Position numbers and translations under genes: made by a program
Notes under the pieces: generated by a model
What the model saw: only the letters and a program-made list of their open reading frames with translations
Told to the model about the DNA's origin: nothing
Databases searched by the model: none
NCBI GenBank assembly: GCA_031002005.1
Contig: CM061919.1
Coordinates: forward strand, 174,327,121-174,391,120
DNA from: Vandiemenella viatica
Taxonomy: Eukaryota; Arthropoda; Insecta; Orthoptera; Morabidae
DNA length: 64,000 bases
Reading direction: 5' to 3'
Part shown: positions 11,559 to 22,140 of the stretch, in pieces
Numbering within the stretch: the stretch's first letter is position 1
Layout: each line of letters opens with the position of its first letter

Positions 11559-12011
11559 TGTCACAGGAGTTTACAGCACTGACGGCTTTGATTACTCAGC
11601 GAGGAAAAGGAGGAAAAGAAAAACAACAGAATTCAGACTTAAAATGTATAACCACCCAGTCTCATATATGGAAATAGCTTTACCCAATGAACAGTTCTTC
11701 CATGAAATCAACTGGGGAATCGTTACATCATGAAAAGGTGCTTCAAGCGGATTCAATACGGACTTAAGTCTCAAAGAGGAATGTTTAAATAGTCTCATGT
11801 TAAAACACAGCGCATGTTGTTAGTTAAGCCGCTTACAATTCAGTAATTTACTAAGTGCTGAAATAACATGGTGAAATGGAAAAACAATGATGGTGACAGA
11901 TCTGACATTTCCAAATATCTAAACTTACAAACACCTTCTCATGTCTAAAATGGAAGCGTATTATTCACAAGCAAACATTGTTTTAGCTACAAATAACGCT
12001 CTTAAAGCAGG
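11559..12011. other. Intergenic spacer
   Basis: AT-rich, nothing recognised. Confidence 0.4.
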
Positions 12012-12249
12012 TTTTTTTTATGGCTTTATGCCTTGTCGACATCGAAGTCATTAGAGGCGGGATTGGATTGGGGACAAGAAACGGGAATGAATTCGGCCAT
12101 GGCCTATTGAAGGAAGCATTCCGGCATTCACCTGGAGTGATTTGGGGAAACCATAGAAAACCCAAATCTGAATGCCCGGTCGGTGATTCGAACCCGCGTC
12201 CTCCAGAATGCGAGGTTAGAACGTTAACCGTTCACCCACCACGCTCGGT
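12012..12249 (-). mobile_element. SINE-A copy
   Basis: Complete in outline: a T-run at the left edge (A-tail on minus), GAGGCGGGATTGG body, GGCCATGGCC, box-B complement GATTCGAACCC, and the terminal CGCTCGGT that is the complement of ACCGAGCG. Confidence 0.85.
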
Positions 12250-12357
12250 AGGTTAAACTCTGAAAGTGGACAACATTACTGTTGTTTTCCTGCAAACTTC
12301 AAGCGCAGTAATTACTCGAATTACATGTGATACTAAGAGAAATAAAATTGTAGTTTA

Positions 12358-12806
12358 AAAAACTAAAATCACGCTTTCGTAGTAATGTGAACTAAAAGGT
12401 TAAAAATAAAATTTAAATATAAACATTTTGTTTAACAGTGATAGGACGTCCCACAATTCAGGATAAATTAATTTTTTGAATAAGCTTAAAGTATAAAGTC
12501 ACTGATTACATAATTAACTTTAATGTAAAAAAGCAAGGGGTGCTATTTCAGTTGTCTTATATTTTTTGTCGTTGGCTGTTTGTAAAGACAGAGTCATTGT
12601 CAAAAGTTATGTAGAGCGCACCCCACGCTTTTTTTAACATTAAAGTTAATTTTGTAATCAGTGACTTTATACTTTAAGCTTATTCAAAAAAATTAATTTA
12701 TCCTGAATTGTGGGACGTCCTATCACTGTTAAACAAAATGTTTATATTTAAATTTTATTTTTAACCTTTTAGTTCACATTACTACGAAAGCGTGATTTTA
12801 GTTTTT
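12358..12806. mobile_element. Long-arm foldback / MITE flanked by TA
   Basis: Arms at 12356-12543 and 12618-12808 are inverted copies of about 190 bp with few mismatches. They share AAAAACTAAAATCACGCTTT, GATAGGACGTCCCACAATTC and ACTTTAATGT. A 74-nt unpaired loop separates them. TA at both outer ends is consistent with a Tc1/mariner-type target. No open frame is present. Confidence 0.85.
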
Positions 12807-12808
12807 TA

Positions 12809-13200
12809 CTGTATTGTCAACGGTTCTTAAAACGTGTGCACATTTTTTCTGTTTTTACTGTCAAAGTAATGATAATATCAAGATATAGCTATGAAATTAT
12901 TGTATTGTAATCAGTTATCAATACATGATCAAAATTTCAAACAATTCGGTCATCTGGAATTGGGTTAAAATTAAATTGCAAAATTTCACGACATTCAACC
13001 ATTTTTCTTTATTACTGTCAAAGGAATGAGAATAGCAGGATATAGCTATGAAATTCTTGTATTGTCACCGGTTCTTAATATGTGTGCCAAATTTCAACCA
13101 GTTCGGACATCTGTAAGTGGTTCAAAATGGAGTTGTAAAATTCCGTTACATTCATACATACATACATACATACATACAAGTCAAGCTAATATAAAGCGTG
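12809..13200 (+). repeat. Two-copy direct module ending in (ATAC)n
   Basis: A module containing TTACTGTCAAAG, then GATATAGCTATGAAATT and TTGTATTGT, occurs at about 12855 and again at about 13011, a period near 156 bp. The second copy runs into about seven ATAC/ATTC units at 13140-13172. The layout resembles the 3' UTR and microsatellite tail of an RTE-type LINE; that is inference. Confidence 0.55.
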
Positions 13201-14094
13201 TAAAAAAGTAATTAGGCACAGTAACAAAGGAGCTTACTGAAATACTACTTGCATGAACGGATATAAGATGTTGCATCAAATATGACACGCAACTTTAGAA
13301 ATACTGGTTTTCTTTTCGTGCCGAAGCCAAGATAAGTAAAATGACGCAAAACAGTTATAATTGCTGTATTAAATGCAAACTTATTTATAACTGGGTTATC
13401 CTCTATACAGCTGACAAATTGAGCTAGGATTTTTGTCTGTTACGCTTTTTCTCACCTACATTTTTTCAGCGATATAAATAAATCAGGAAAAGGAATATTA
13501 TTTATCTTGTTTTAGTTATTTTCTTAGCAGTTTTCTGTGTTAATCTAAATCACTCTAAGATTATGTATTCCATGGGTTATGGGCGTATTTTATCCATACG
13601 TCATTTAAACGATAGAATAGCTCATTTTTACTACTTTATAAACATATTCACACATTTTTTAAGAAAAATTAATGTTTGCTTAGGAATTTACAGCATAATA
13701 TTGATGAAAAAATGTTGATATGACGATAATTATTCTTGATCCGTGAAGTCTATTTTATTTAATAAATCTTCCGTCAGCTGTATTCTGGTTTCCTGACAAT
13801 TCTAATAACATGTTATCTACAAACAGTTTTTACGCCCAATTTGTCCTTCATACACTGACGTGCGGTAAGAACGGTACGTGACAGACTTACGTAATAGAAA
13901 TACATAGACTGTAACAGTGGACTTTTCACACGTTTGGTTTTTCAGGACATGGTGATCATGCGGGTGATAGCATGTTACGTGGAACTAGTGTAGCATTTTG
14001 GACATACCTGAAAGTAAACGGAAGACCATAAAGTTCAGATCAGGTGACTCATTTTTACAGTGTTTCAATTTCCCGAACAGTCCACCTCTGACGT
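13201..14094. other. Intergenic spacer
   Basis: No gene, repeat boundary or long inverted repeat noticed. Confidence 0.4.
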
Positions 14095-14300
14095 GGTAAC
14101 ACTAACTTGGCAAGGAAATAGCTCATTGTTAAAGCACTTGCTGTGAAAACTTCAGGTTCCGGATTCGAATCTCCGTGAGAGCTGTAATATTTACGAACAC
14201 TTAACATGATCTTTACCTCTGCTTTGTTTCTAAAGTTCGCTGTGATAATTACGTGATTCGGATTCAACTCTAAACAGAGGAGGAATCGAAAAGGTAACCA
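14095..14300 (+). mobile_element. SINE-D, diverged copy
   Basis: The head TAGCTCATTGTTAAAGCAC and box-B-like GGTTCCGGATTCGAATCTCC give a tRNA-like promoter. The tail block GTGATTCGGATTCAACTCTA matches the conserved GTGGTTCGGATTCCACGTTA of the copies at 21.2 and 58.7 kb. Confidence 0.55.
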
Positions 14301-14857
14301 TGCGGCCGAATTACCTCTCGATGTCTATTGGCCAGCAATTGTATCAGCATATACTTTAGACCTAAGTTACTACGGAGGAAGATGTTGCATTAATATCATG
14401 GTCGAAATTAAATCGCTTACTTGTGTCAGTGAAACAGTCATGCCAGAGTTACGTGGTTGTCAAAAAGGGTGAATAGAGACTTCCTAGTTTTGTGAATATT
14501 AAAGAGTTAATCTAGTCCATATGTCAAAAAACTGATTTCTTTTCATTTTCAATACTTTGGACTGTCAAGGAGTGCTACGAAAAATAACTCGGGCAAGATT
14601 CGACTCGGAAGAAGCTTGAAAGAATAAGATGATTGACCGTACGAAATATTTTATTGTTATTCTTTCGGAAGCTGTTATTTGAGCTTAGCTATCGTAGGAT
14701 GCGCTAAGAAACTTTCGAACCTTGATCGTGATTTTATGGAAAAATTGCAAACACATATCCGTTCAAAAACTTTTATCGCAGTTATATCGAAATGTATTTT
14801 TTTTTCCCGTGCGGTGCGCAAGTTAACGAGAGAACGAAGGTATGAGATCGCCTGTTA
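14301..14857. other. Intergenic spacer
   Basis: Nothing recognised. Confidence 0.4.
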
Positions 14858-15101
14858 GGGGGCGTCTATTAATTACGTGAGGTGAATTAGGGGGGGGGGC
14901 GGCGAAATCTCACCAAGGGGGAGGAGGGGGTCGACGGAAATCTCACGTGTGGTTTTGAAAAACAAACGCCACAGATTGAGAAGCTAAAAAAAAAAAGAAA
15001 AAAAAAACGGTCTGAGAAAACTGTGAGGTCGGTGGTTAACAGCAGGGGGGGGGGGGGGGGGCAATTCCGCAAAAACACCTCACGTCGTTAATGGACGACC
15101 C
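14858..15101. mobile_element. Short TIR element with poly-purine/poly-G interior
   Basis: The left end GGGGGCGTCTATTAATTACG continues TGAGGTG. The reverse complement of the right end reads GGGTCGTCCATTAACGACGT and continues GAGGTG. Inverted ends of about 25 bp therefore enclose G-runs (14890-14900, 15046-15061), a GGGGGAGGAGGGGG tract and A-runs. There is no coding potential. It is probably a MITE; the superfamily is unknown. Confidence 0.6.
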
Positions 15102-15200
15102 ACTTATCTCCCGACAGCAAATTTATTCTGATTTTATGTCCACCAAAATTAGGTTGAAAAAACAAAGAAAAAAAACTTGCATCGTCAATTCAGGCATATG

Positions 15201-15260
15201 TTGTTGTTGTTATTGAGGTTTAAGGGCGCGTCGACAGCGTGGTCATTAGCGCCCTAACGA
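15201..15260 (-). mobile_element. 60-bp severely 5'-truncated SINE with perfect TSD
   Basis: An 11-bp direct repeat TCAGGCATATG flanks the insert at 15190-15200 and 15261-15271. On the minus strand the insert reads GGGCGCTAATGACCACG, then the GTCGACGCGCC type of tail seen in SINE-A, and ends in (ACA)n. The perfect duplication shows target-primed retroposition of only the last bases of a SINE. Confidence 0.75.
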
Positions 15261-15271
15261 TCAGGCATATG

Positions 15272-15912
15272 CAATCTTGTCTATTGATAATAATTTTTTT
15301 CCTTTAGTAGTTACTATTTGTATTAGGATGAAGATTTTTAATTTTTTTATTTCAGTTACTCAATGAGGAGATTCCTTCCGCGGTAGATCACACACGTTTT
15401 TACTCGTTGCTATCTTTGTCATTTTGAACAGACGAAAAAAAAATCTCTTTACAATTTCTGAGTGATTTACGTACGGAATGAAACAATATATTGTTCATAA
15501 CTCAACTATATTATTTACTATGAAAACGAGGAGATCAATAAGATCAATAATTATTACGCGTTCTTGACTAAATTCTTAATTTAGTACTACGAAAATAGCT
15601 GAGTACATTGTTGCATATATTCTTTTTTTCTCCGCGAAACTTACAAATTGTAAGTTATTGTTCCCAGCATCTTTACTTGGTTGTAATCATCAAACTGCTG
15701 AACCTTAAAAAGCACAGTGAATTCACAAAAAATACGAATATTCACAGCAAATCTTTTGATATAAGACAGATATTTATATTTGAAATTGAATTGAACTTTT
15801 TTTTAGTGCTTTTAGATAGATGAATCGACCGTCATTATGCAGTATTAATGGCTTGAAGTTTCTCTACTTACAGAACGTTCATGAAGAAAAACACAATATT
15901 TGATTATTAATA
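15272..15912. other. Intergenic spacer
   Basis: AT-rich, no gene noticed. Confidence 0.4.
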
Positions 15913-16384
15913 AGGTGGCGTATTGGTCCTATTGGGTAAGGCGTAACGCTGGCCTTCCATTTTTTTTAAACTGCTTAACGCCTCTTAACAGCGAGGTCTT
16001 TAGAGACGGGAAAGGATGGGGGGCAAGGAATGGTAAGGAATTCGGCCATGGCCTTTTGAAGGAAGCATCCCGGCATTTGCCTGGAGTGATTTGGGGAAAC
16101 CATGGAAAACCCAAATCTGGATGCCCGGATGGGGATTCGAACCGTCGTCCTCCCGAATGTGAGTCCAGAACGCTAACTGGTCTTCCAGAGCACATGGTTC
16201 GAATTCCCCTCTCGCCATACGGATTTCCAAAGTTTCCATTAAATCATTCGAGGTGAATACCGGGATAGTGCCTTCAAGAAGGCCATGACCGAATTTTTTG
16301 TTCCTTTCGTTGCCCACAATTTTCTCCCACCTCTAATGACTTGGAAGTCGACAAGGCGTGAATCACAAAGTTAAAAAAAAAAAA
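15913..16384 (+). mobile_element. SINE-A copy split by a nested SINE
   Basis: The head (GGTGGCGTATTGG, TTGGGTAAGGCGTAACGCTG) lies at 15913-15958. The rest (GGTTCGAATTCCCCTC, GATTTCCAAAGTTTCC, AAGGCCATGACCGAATTTTT, GTCGACAAGGCGTGAA and an A-run) continues at 16188-16384. The gap is exactly filled by the minus-strand SINE-A below, so this copy is the older host. Confidence 0.75.
15960..16176 (-). mobile_element. SINE-A copy nested inside another SINE-A
   Basis: The A-tail (T-run) is at the left edge, and the body GGCCATGGCCTTTTGAAGGA and GGGGATTCGAACCG follows. It is 5'-truncated by about 18 nt of the tRNA head. Imperfect 11-bp target duplications CTGGCCTTCCA (15949-15959) and CTGGTCTTCCA (16177-16187) bracket it and are themselves part of the host SINE. 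Confidence 0.85.
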
Positions 16385-17119
16385 AAGAATAGACGGCTTG
16401 TTCTGCTCTTGTGGGTAGCGTCGCTTGTTCGTCTACTACGTGAGTATATTTTGAAATTGATAAACATTACATTTTATTTTTAATTATAGCTGATTGCTCA
16501 AACACGTAACACTTTAAAAAATTTCAGGTATTTTAATTCGTATTATGAGAAGAGCGACTTTTAGACTCGTTTTGTTAAGATTATTTGTGTTTTTGAGTGG
16601 TGTTTTATATGCGCTTTGTTCAATTGATTCGAAATGCATCTTGCCTTTGGGTGCTATGAACTAGAGGAGAACTTGGTGGAGAATGTGTAGGGGACCAAAT
16701 GATGTGGACCGCACGTTCAAAGAGTGTGATGGAACACATTTTAGGGAACACAGGATTGGTTAATTTTTAATGAAAGGTACAGTGAAACGGTAAAACTGTG
16801 CTGGAAGAATGGGTATTTGAAACAAATAATTGTGATCATAATGTAATTAGACGTAAAGAGGTTAGCACTGCAAAGGAAGAAGTGAGGATCTATTAAAAAT
16901 AATGAAATGATAGCTAAGAGAACGTTATTGTTAATATCACCTACATAGGGCTCTTTATTTGCTGCATATAGTATATTTTTTCACAACCTTTGACTAGTCT
17001 TGCTAGGATACGTCTAACCATTTGTATCTTGATAGACCCAGGTCTGTAAAGAAAGAGGAGGTATTCCGACATTTGAGTACGAGATATTTGATGACTTCTA
17101 GAACCAGTTTATTTTTTGG
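16385..17119. other. Intergenic spacer
   Basis: No gene recognised. Confidence 0.4.
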
Positions 17120-17430
17120 ACTTTTTAAATTATATCAAGACGGCATATCAAAAGTCGTGATCTCCTGTCTAATGTAAGTGTAAGACTTCCTTTAAGTCCG
17201 CGAAGTGCAACAACTCGACATAATACTAATTTCCGGAAGTCCGCAGTCACGCTGTCGTGATAGCTACCAATAATTGCGTGGTTGTGATAGGAGCTAGAAC
17301 TGGTGGAGAAACAACTCTGTCGATCGCATCTCAAATATGCTCCACGGGGTTCATGTCTGACGATTCGGGTGTTCAAATCATGTGTTGGAATTTTACAGTA
17401 TACTCTTCAAACAAATTGCCTATAATCTGG
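17120..17430 (-). pseudogene. Tc1-like transposase C-terminal remnant
   Basis: Read on the minus strand with stops ignored, one frame gives the segments LFEEYTVKFQHMI, TPESSDMNPVEHI, DAIDRVVSPPVLAP and QLLVAITTA, in the order found near the third catalytic residue of Tc1 transposases (family pattern SPDMNPIEHLWD). The stretch SSDMNPVEHI carries that aspartate-proline-glutamate core. At least three in-frame stops interrupt about 100 residues. The N-terminal two thirds and any TIRs are not visible, so this is a dead fragment. The assignment rests on my recognition of the motif order. Confidence 0.7.
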
Positions 17431-17589
17431 ACTTCAGTAAACAGACGTATTATTAGCCTAGAACCTACCACCATAGTAATGGTAATGGACAAATGCATAG
17501 TGAGCGCATTTGTTAAGAAAAAAAATAGTTCACGGCTAATTATTCCTTTGTTACATTGAGGTCAACGTCGAGTCATTTGATTCAGGAGA

Positions 17590-17715
17590 GTACTACTGGG
17601 TGGGGGGAAGGGGGATCATGTTAACGGAGTGAATTCGGTCATGCCATTTAAAAGATACTATGCTGGTCTTCTCCCGAAGCGATTTCTGAAAACCTTGGAA
17701 CACCGAAAATGACAA
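17590..17715 (-). mobile_element. SINE-A fragment, badly decayed
   Basis: GTGAATTCGGTCATGCCATT, then a degenerate ATGCTGGTCTTCTCC and GATTTCTGAAAACCTTGGAA follow the minus-strand SINE-A body order. Both ends are lost. Confidence 0.45.
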
Positions 17716-17748
17716 GATCAAACATCACTCTAAACTAGCGGATATACA

Positions 17749-18421
17749 GTAACTTGTGGTAGAGGTCGAACACCACACTATAAAATCACTTTAAATCACT
17801 TTACTACTGTCATTTTAATTTAAAATCGACTTCTCCTTGAATTCTTAATTGTATTCCCTGAATATCCCCATCGAAGGAAAAACAGTTGAAGTACCTCCAC
17901 ATTCAAAAAAAAATTATTTCACGATGTCTCACCTTTAACCATTTATTTCTAAATTAAGTATGTTCTACGTCTTGTTAATGTCTCTATATGTCGAATGTTC
18001 CATTGTAATATAACACACGTACAGAGGAATCCAATTGGATTGTCCTCAGCCAGACAATACAAACAGCTATAGGTCTTTTTTTTTAACAAAAAAGAAAAAA
18101 AAACTGTACAGTGTTAATATATTGCTGCACGTGTTATAATAAATTCTAAAAACACAAAGATTTCTCGTGCGTGCCCTTTTGGTGAAGCCCTACGTAGTTC
18201 GTCTCTGTCTAACAAGAAGGTGTAAGAAAACTAGAAAAATCTGAAGCTATTATAGTTGCGGCTTTGCCTAGCACTATATGGCTCTGAGAGTACGCAAGTT
18301 TTCAGAAAATTATGGGCCAACACAGTCCTCTTTTTCAGGGAACTATTTGCCATAATTTGCGTTTACCTTCATTTTTATAGCAAATAATATGACTGCAGAA
18401 TATGCCTGTTGGAAAGTCTCC
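17749..18421 (+). repeat. Dispersed repeat, left arm of a 16-kb-apart inverted pair
   Basis: About 670 bp is repeated in inverted orientation at 34439-35110. Shared landmarks in order include GAGGTCGAACACCACACTAT, TTAAAATCGACTTCTCCTTG, GAGGAATCCAATTGGATTGT, TTTCTCGTGCGTGCC, AGCCCTACGTAGTTCGTCTC and CATAATTT. Identity is roughly 85-90% by eye, with small indels. No frame is conserved, so it is probably a non-coding transposon or a solo LTR. I could not identify termini with certainty. Confidence 0.75.
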
Positions 18422-18829
18422 GTATGCCACGGCAAACTGGCTGACACTGACTGCGGCGGTGCCCAACCGCTGCGCAGCTAGCGCCCTTCGACGGCCAACA
18501 CTGCTGTTCCTAATGTGTCCGCTGTGCCGTGCGTTTGATCATTGCTTGTACAGCCCTCTCGTAGTGTCCGGAGCAAGTATGGTGGGTCTTACACACCGGC
18601 GTCAATGTGTTCTTATTTCAATTTCCAGGAGTGTAATTCAATATGTAGTACAACACGCGTTTTCCTTTTCATAACTGATAGCTCTGTTGTAGTGTTAAAA
18701 TATCACAAGTTACTAGTGGATGTTAGTAACAGTAAAAATATTCATAACGATGAGGAAGTGGAAGTTACAAACTGTTATCTTTGGTTACCGGTATCTCGCA
18801 ATAGACACCGACCTGTGTGACTGCGCATG
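18422..18829. other. GC-richer patch of unknown nature
   Basis: Positions 18425-18600 have raised G+C. Two overlapping frames of about 90 codons lack domains. The text GTACAGCCCTCTCGTAGTGT and following bases resemble, from memory, a dispersed sequence in orthopteran transcripts; this is not verifiable here. Confidence 0.3.
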
Positions 18830-19065
18830 TTAAGTTGGCACCACGTTGGATCTGGGAGAAACCACAAGACCAGGTTCGAGTGCCGGGTCCCCCCGTACCG
18901 ACCATTTTGATTGCGGTTTTTACGCAATCACCTAGGCGAATCCTCGGATGATCTTAATTTCCGCCTCGCAAACCACACATTTCACAAAGAAAAAAATTAC
19001 ACCAGTCATAGAGAACAGCAGTTACACGAATCGCAGATAGATGGCAACACCTAAGCTCCTCCAAT
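18830..19065 (+). mobile_element. SINE-C copy
   Basis: It carries box-B-like AGGTTCGAGTGCC, then GATTGCGGTTTTTACGCAAT, CGCAAACCACACATTTCACA and CGCAGATAGATGGCAACAC. It aligns along its whole length with the copy at 60.8 kb. Confidence 0.65.
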
Positions 19066-19219
19066 TAGAATACGTTGATACAAGCAAGTATGAGGGTCAC
19101 CAATGCTTTACTGAAGTAGATGTGGTGATCATGTTTCGGATCATTAGGAATGATCAGTGCTCATGACTCTAACAGGCGTCATCATTTCATGACTGAAAAC
19201 GACTAATACACGTATCTAT

Positions 19220-20848
19220 GTAATCTGTGAGCGTTCTGGTAGCTCAGTGCCTTTGCTGCAAGTAATGGAAAAAATGGGATACTCCAAACAAATATGTAAG
19301 GTATTTCAAGCCTTGCTCTCTGGGGCAACATCGAGAATGTTAATAAATGGTCAGATAAGTAAAACCATAAAAATATGCAGATCGGTGAGACAGGGTTGCC
19401 CCTTATCAATGTACCTTTTTGCGATAGGTATCGAACCTTTCCTAGTAGCATTGAATAATAAAATCACAGGTGTGACCTTCAAAGACCAAAGAACAGCAGT
19501 GTGCGCATACGCGGACGATGTAAACCTTATTGTCACAAAAACTAAAGATATTGAAGAAATAAAAAACATTGACGGAAATTTACTCTAAAGCTTCTAGTGC
19601 AAATCTAAATATACAAAAATCCAAAATCATGGTCTTGGGCCCTGAACAAGGAATAGTCCATGAAGGCTGGGTCCAAAACTCGGAGACATTAAAGATATTA
19701 GGTATTCTTTTCACAAAAGAATTAAAAAGAACAATAGTGCTGAACTGGAGGAAGCAATTGAACCTTCTAAGACTTAGAATGAGAGAAAATTGCTTTAGGG
19801 ACCTAGACCCAATCCAAAAAGTATTTTATATTAACTGTGTAGCATTATCCAAATTATGGTACATTGCGCATTTACTCCCCATCCCACGCGAAATGGCAAA
19901 GAGAATGGATTCGGCAATAGGATGGTTCATACAGCGCGGAGAGATTTTCAAGATAAAGTATGACTCACTGAAGTTACCATTTGAAAAAGGAGGATTACAA
20001 CTGATCGATGTAAACACAAAATGTGCTGCCATACTCCTGAAAAGTACATACAAAATGTGGAAAAGTGATACACCTGGGTTCTGCGGAAAGATTATGGCAG
20101 CCACAGAACCTTGCAGCATTGAAGCTCCAATTGACATCAGTCATTTAAACTTACATCTAGTTCATATTCGACAATTCTACGTAGACTACAGTTATATAAA
20201 CAGAGAGATCAAGAGCAACAACCCTTCAGCAAAAACGCTTTATAGCTTAATGACACTCAACAAATACACCAACAGCACGGAAAAAATGTATAGCAGAATG
20301 GACTGGAAGACCATATGGGAGAACGTACAGAACAAATTACTGCGCTTCGGGCAGTATGGTACAGAGTGGTAAATAGAGCAATAAGCACGAACAGCAAGCT
20401 GTATAAAATTCACCTCTGTGCCACACCGCTTTGCGTAAAATGTAACTTACAGGATACGATAGAACATCGTCTTCTGTGCTGCGAAGAACCAAAAATTTGG
20501 AATTGGACAAGGGAAAAGCTAGCTTTAATAAACAGATCAGTGCCAAGCATGTACACACCCGATAGCATTTTGCTACCAGATCAGAGGCAATTTCCACCAA
20601 GTAAAAGAAACGCCCATGTTTGGCTTATAGGAAATTATACCTATTACATTGTAACAAATCGAGGAAGGGCAAAACTGGAAGACTACTGGCATTACCTAAT
20701 AGTAGAACATCATAGAACACTGTTAAAAGACTAAACACGTATAAGGACAATTTTGCTAGATTCCTGCAGGTAATAATGCCATATTGACAACCAACTTGAT
20801 TAAAGAAAAAAAAAAAAATGTTCTTGTAAAATAAAAATAAAAAAAAAG
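19220..20848 (+). pseudogene. Tx1-type LINE reverse transcriptase, 5'-truncated and frameshifted
   Basis: About 500 residues remain in three frames. The first part (19247-19565) holds the RT core with SVRQGCPLSMYLFAIGIEPF and the catalytic box CAYADDVNLIV. A frameshift near 19565 leads into the thumb and connection region (19569-20340) with KLPFEKGGLQLIDV. A second shift near 20340 leads to the C-terminal part (to 20734). That part has a CxxC...HxxxxC zinc-binding pattern, LCVKCNLQDTIEHRLLCC. The 3' end is A-rich (20804-20848). Endonuclease and the RT N-terminus are absent. The layout matches the Tx1 branch of L1-like LINEs better than Jockey, but the clade is provisional. Two frameshifts in an otherwise readable sequence suggest moderate age. 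Confidence 0.82.
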
Positions 20849-21077
20849 CGTTAGAATGTACGCAGGGCTACGGCAGGCAATGTTCAACAGATTTGCGCTT
20901 CATCCAGCAGCCAAGAAAAGAACTGAGCCGAGAGCTTGAACGGTTCCGGGAATCAGAGAACCTGAGCTACAGTAAGACTCAAATGTTTCAAAGTTTATCA
21001 AGTAAGATACATTAATGTAAATATGTAATATTTATTCTCTCGATAAAAATAATAGTGGTTAAAAAAAAAAAAAAAAA
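20849..21077. other. Spacer ending in a 17-A run
   Basis: Short unassigned sequence. The A-run at 21061-21077 could be the tail of an undetected retroposon. Confidence 0.35.
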
Positions 21078-21300
21078 GTGCCTAAGCGCTTGCTTTCAAA
21101 ACTTTCGCTTCTCCTGCCCCGGGGCACGAATCCCGGCAGGCGCAGGAATTTTGAGAGTTGTGTTTAATCATATGAGCTATGCCAGGACGCTCCGTGGTTC
21201 GGATTCCACGTTAAACTGTAGGTCCCAGAGGAAAGGAACTGGCCGTCCTACCTCTGACACAATGGCTTAGTATGCCTCCTTCTGGAGGAACCAACCAACC
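21078..21300 (+). mobile_element. SINE-D copy
   Basis: The head is GCGCTTGCTTTCAAAACTTT with box-B-like GGGGCACGAATCCCGG. The conserved core GTGGTTCGGATTCCACGTTA and the 3' block GGCTTAGTATGCCTCCTTCT follow. These blocks recur on the minus strand at 58.6-58.85 kb. Confidence 0.65.
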
Positions 21301-21939
21301 TTCGAGTTGTGGACTAAGTTAAGTTTTATGTAATCTGTAAAAGTCAACGTGTGGTTATATGTGCGAACGGCTGGGGGGGGGGGGGGGGGGGGATTTTATT
21401 GAAATTTGCTAGAATGTTCCTTTGGCTGAGTAAACGTACTGCAGGGATAAATCAACCCAAAACACCCCATTTTTGATAGCTAGGGGGTGAGTCGACGGTC
21501 TGTTACGTCCCGGAAATGGCTAAAACGAATTTGATGGAACATGCTACAAAGCATTTCTCGCTGGACTAGCAGTCCCAAACATACAAGGCTAGGTGGGTTT
21601 TGCAGCTAGTTTAGAATCATATTCAGTGTTTGATGTAATTATTGTGCGTTTTGTAGCTCTCGGATTTTCAAATTTAAGATATCACCATTTTAGAATTACA
21701 ATATTTCTGAATTTATCACATAGGCCTGCTCGCAATTTTAATACGTACACCGAATTTCGAATTGAAACATTTTGGTTCATTGCGCTACAGCCCTAAAGAA
21801 ACGTTAACGGCATCCGTTTAAATTCTATCGCTGATTCCCATTTTTTTTTTTTTTTTTTTTTTTTTCTTTCTATTTTGGGGGGGGGGGGGGTGGGGGGACG
21901 AATACGAAGGCGAATACTGGAATGGTCTCTTAGACTTTT
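21301..21939. other. Spacer with homopolymer runs
   Basis: A run of about 20 G lies at 21373-21392. About 25 T followed by about 14 G and a TGGGGGG tract lie at 21839-21897. No gene was found. Confidence 0.45.
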
Positions 21940-22140
21940 CCCGTGTTGTTGCCGCCGCCAGAACTGGACATGGGAAAAGGCAACACCTGCAGGTTCATAG
22001 TGCTTGGCGTCACAGCTGCTCTGATTGCGGTTTTCGGGTGATTTTCCACAGTCACTTAGAGTCAAGTGAATAATGAGACAGTCTCAAATGTTCACCACGA
22101 AATTATGCATTACACACAAAGAACATTAACACTTGGAACA
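21940..22140 (+). mobile_element. Possible SINE-C relative
   Basis: GCAGGTTCATAGTGC, CTGATTGCGGTTTTCGGGTG and TTTTCCACAGTCACTTAGAG follow the SINE-C order, but the 3' part diverges. The family assignment is weak. Confidence 0.35.

Noticed and set aside
18402..18820. Two overlapping ~90-codon frames
   Set aside because: No domain, no good start context, in a GC-raised patch likely to be a dispersed repeat.
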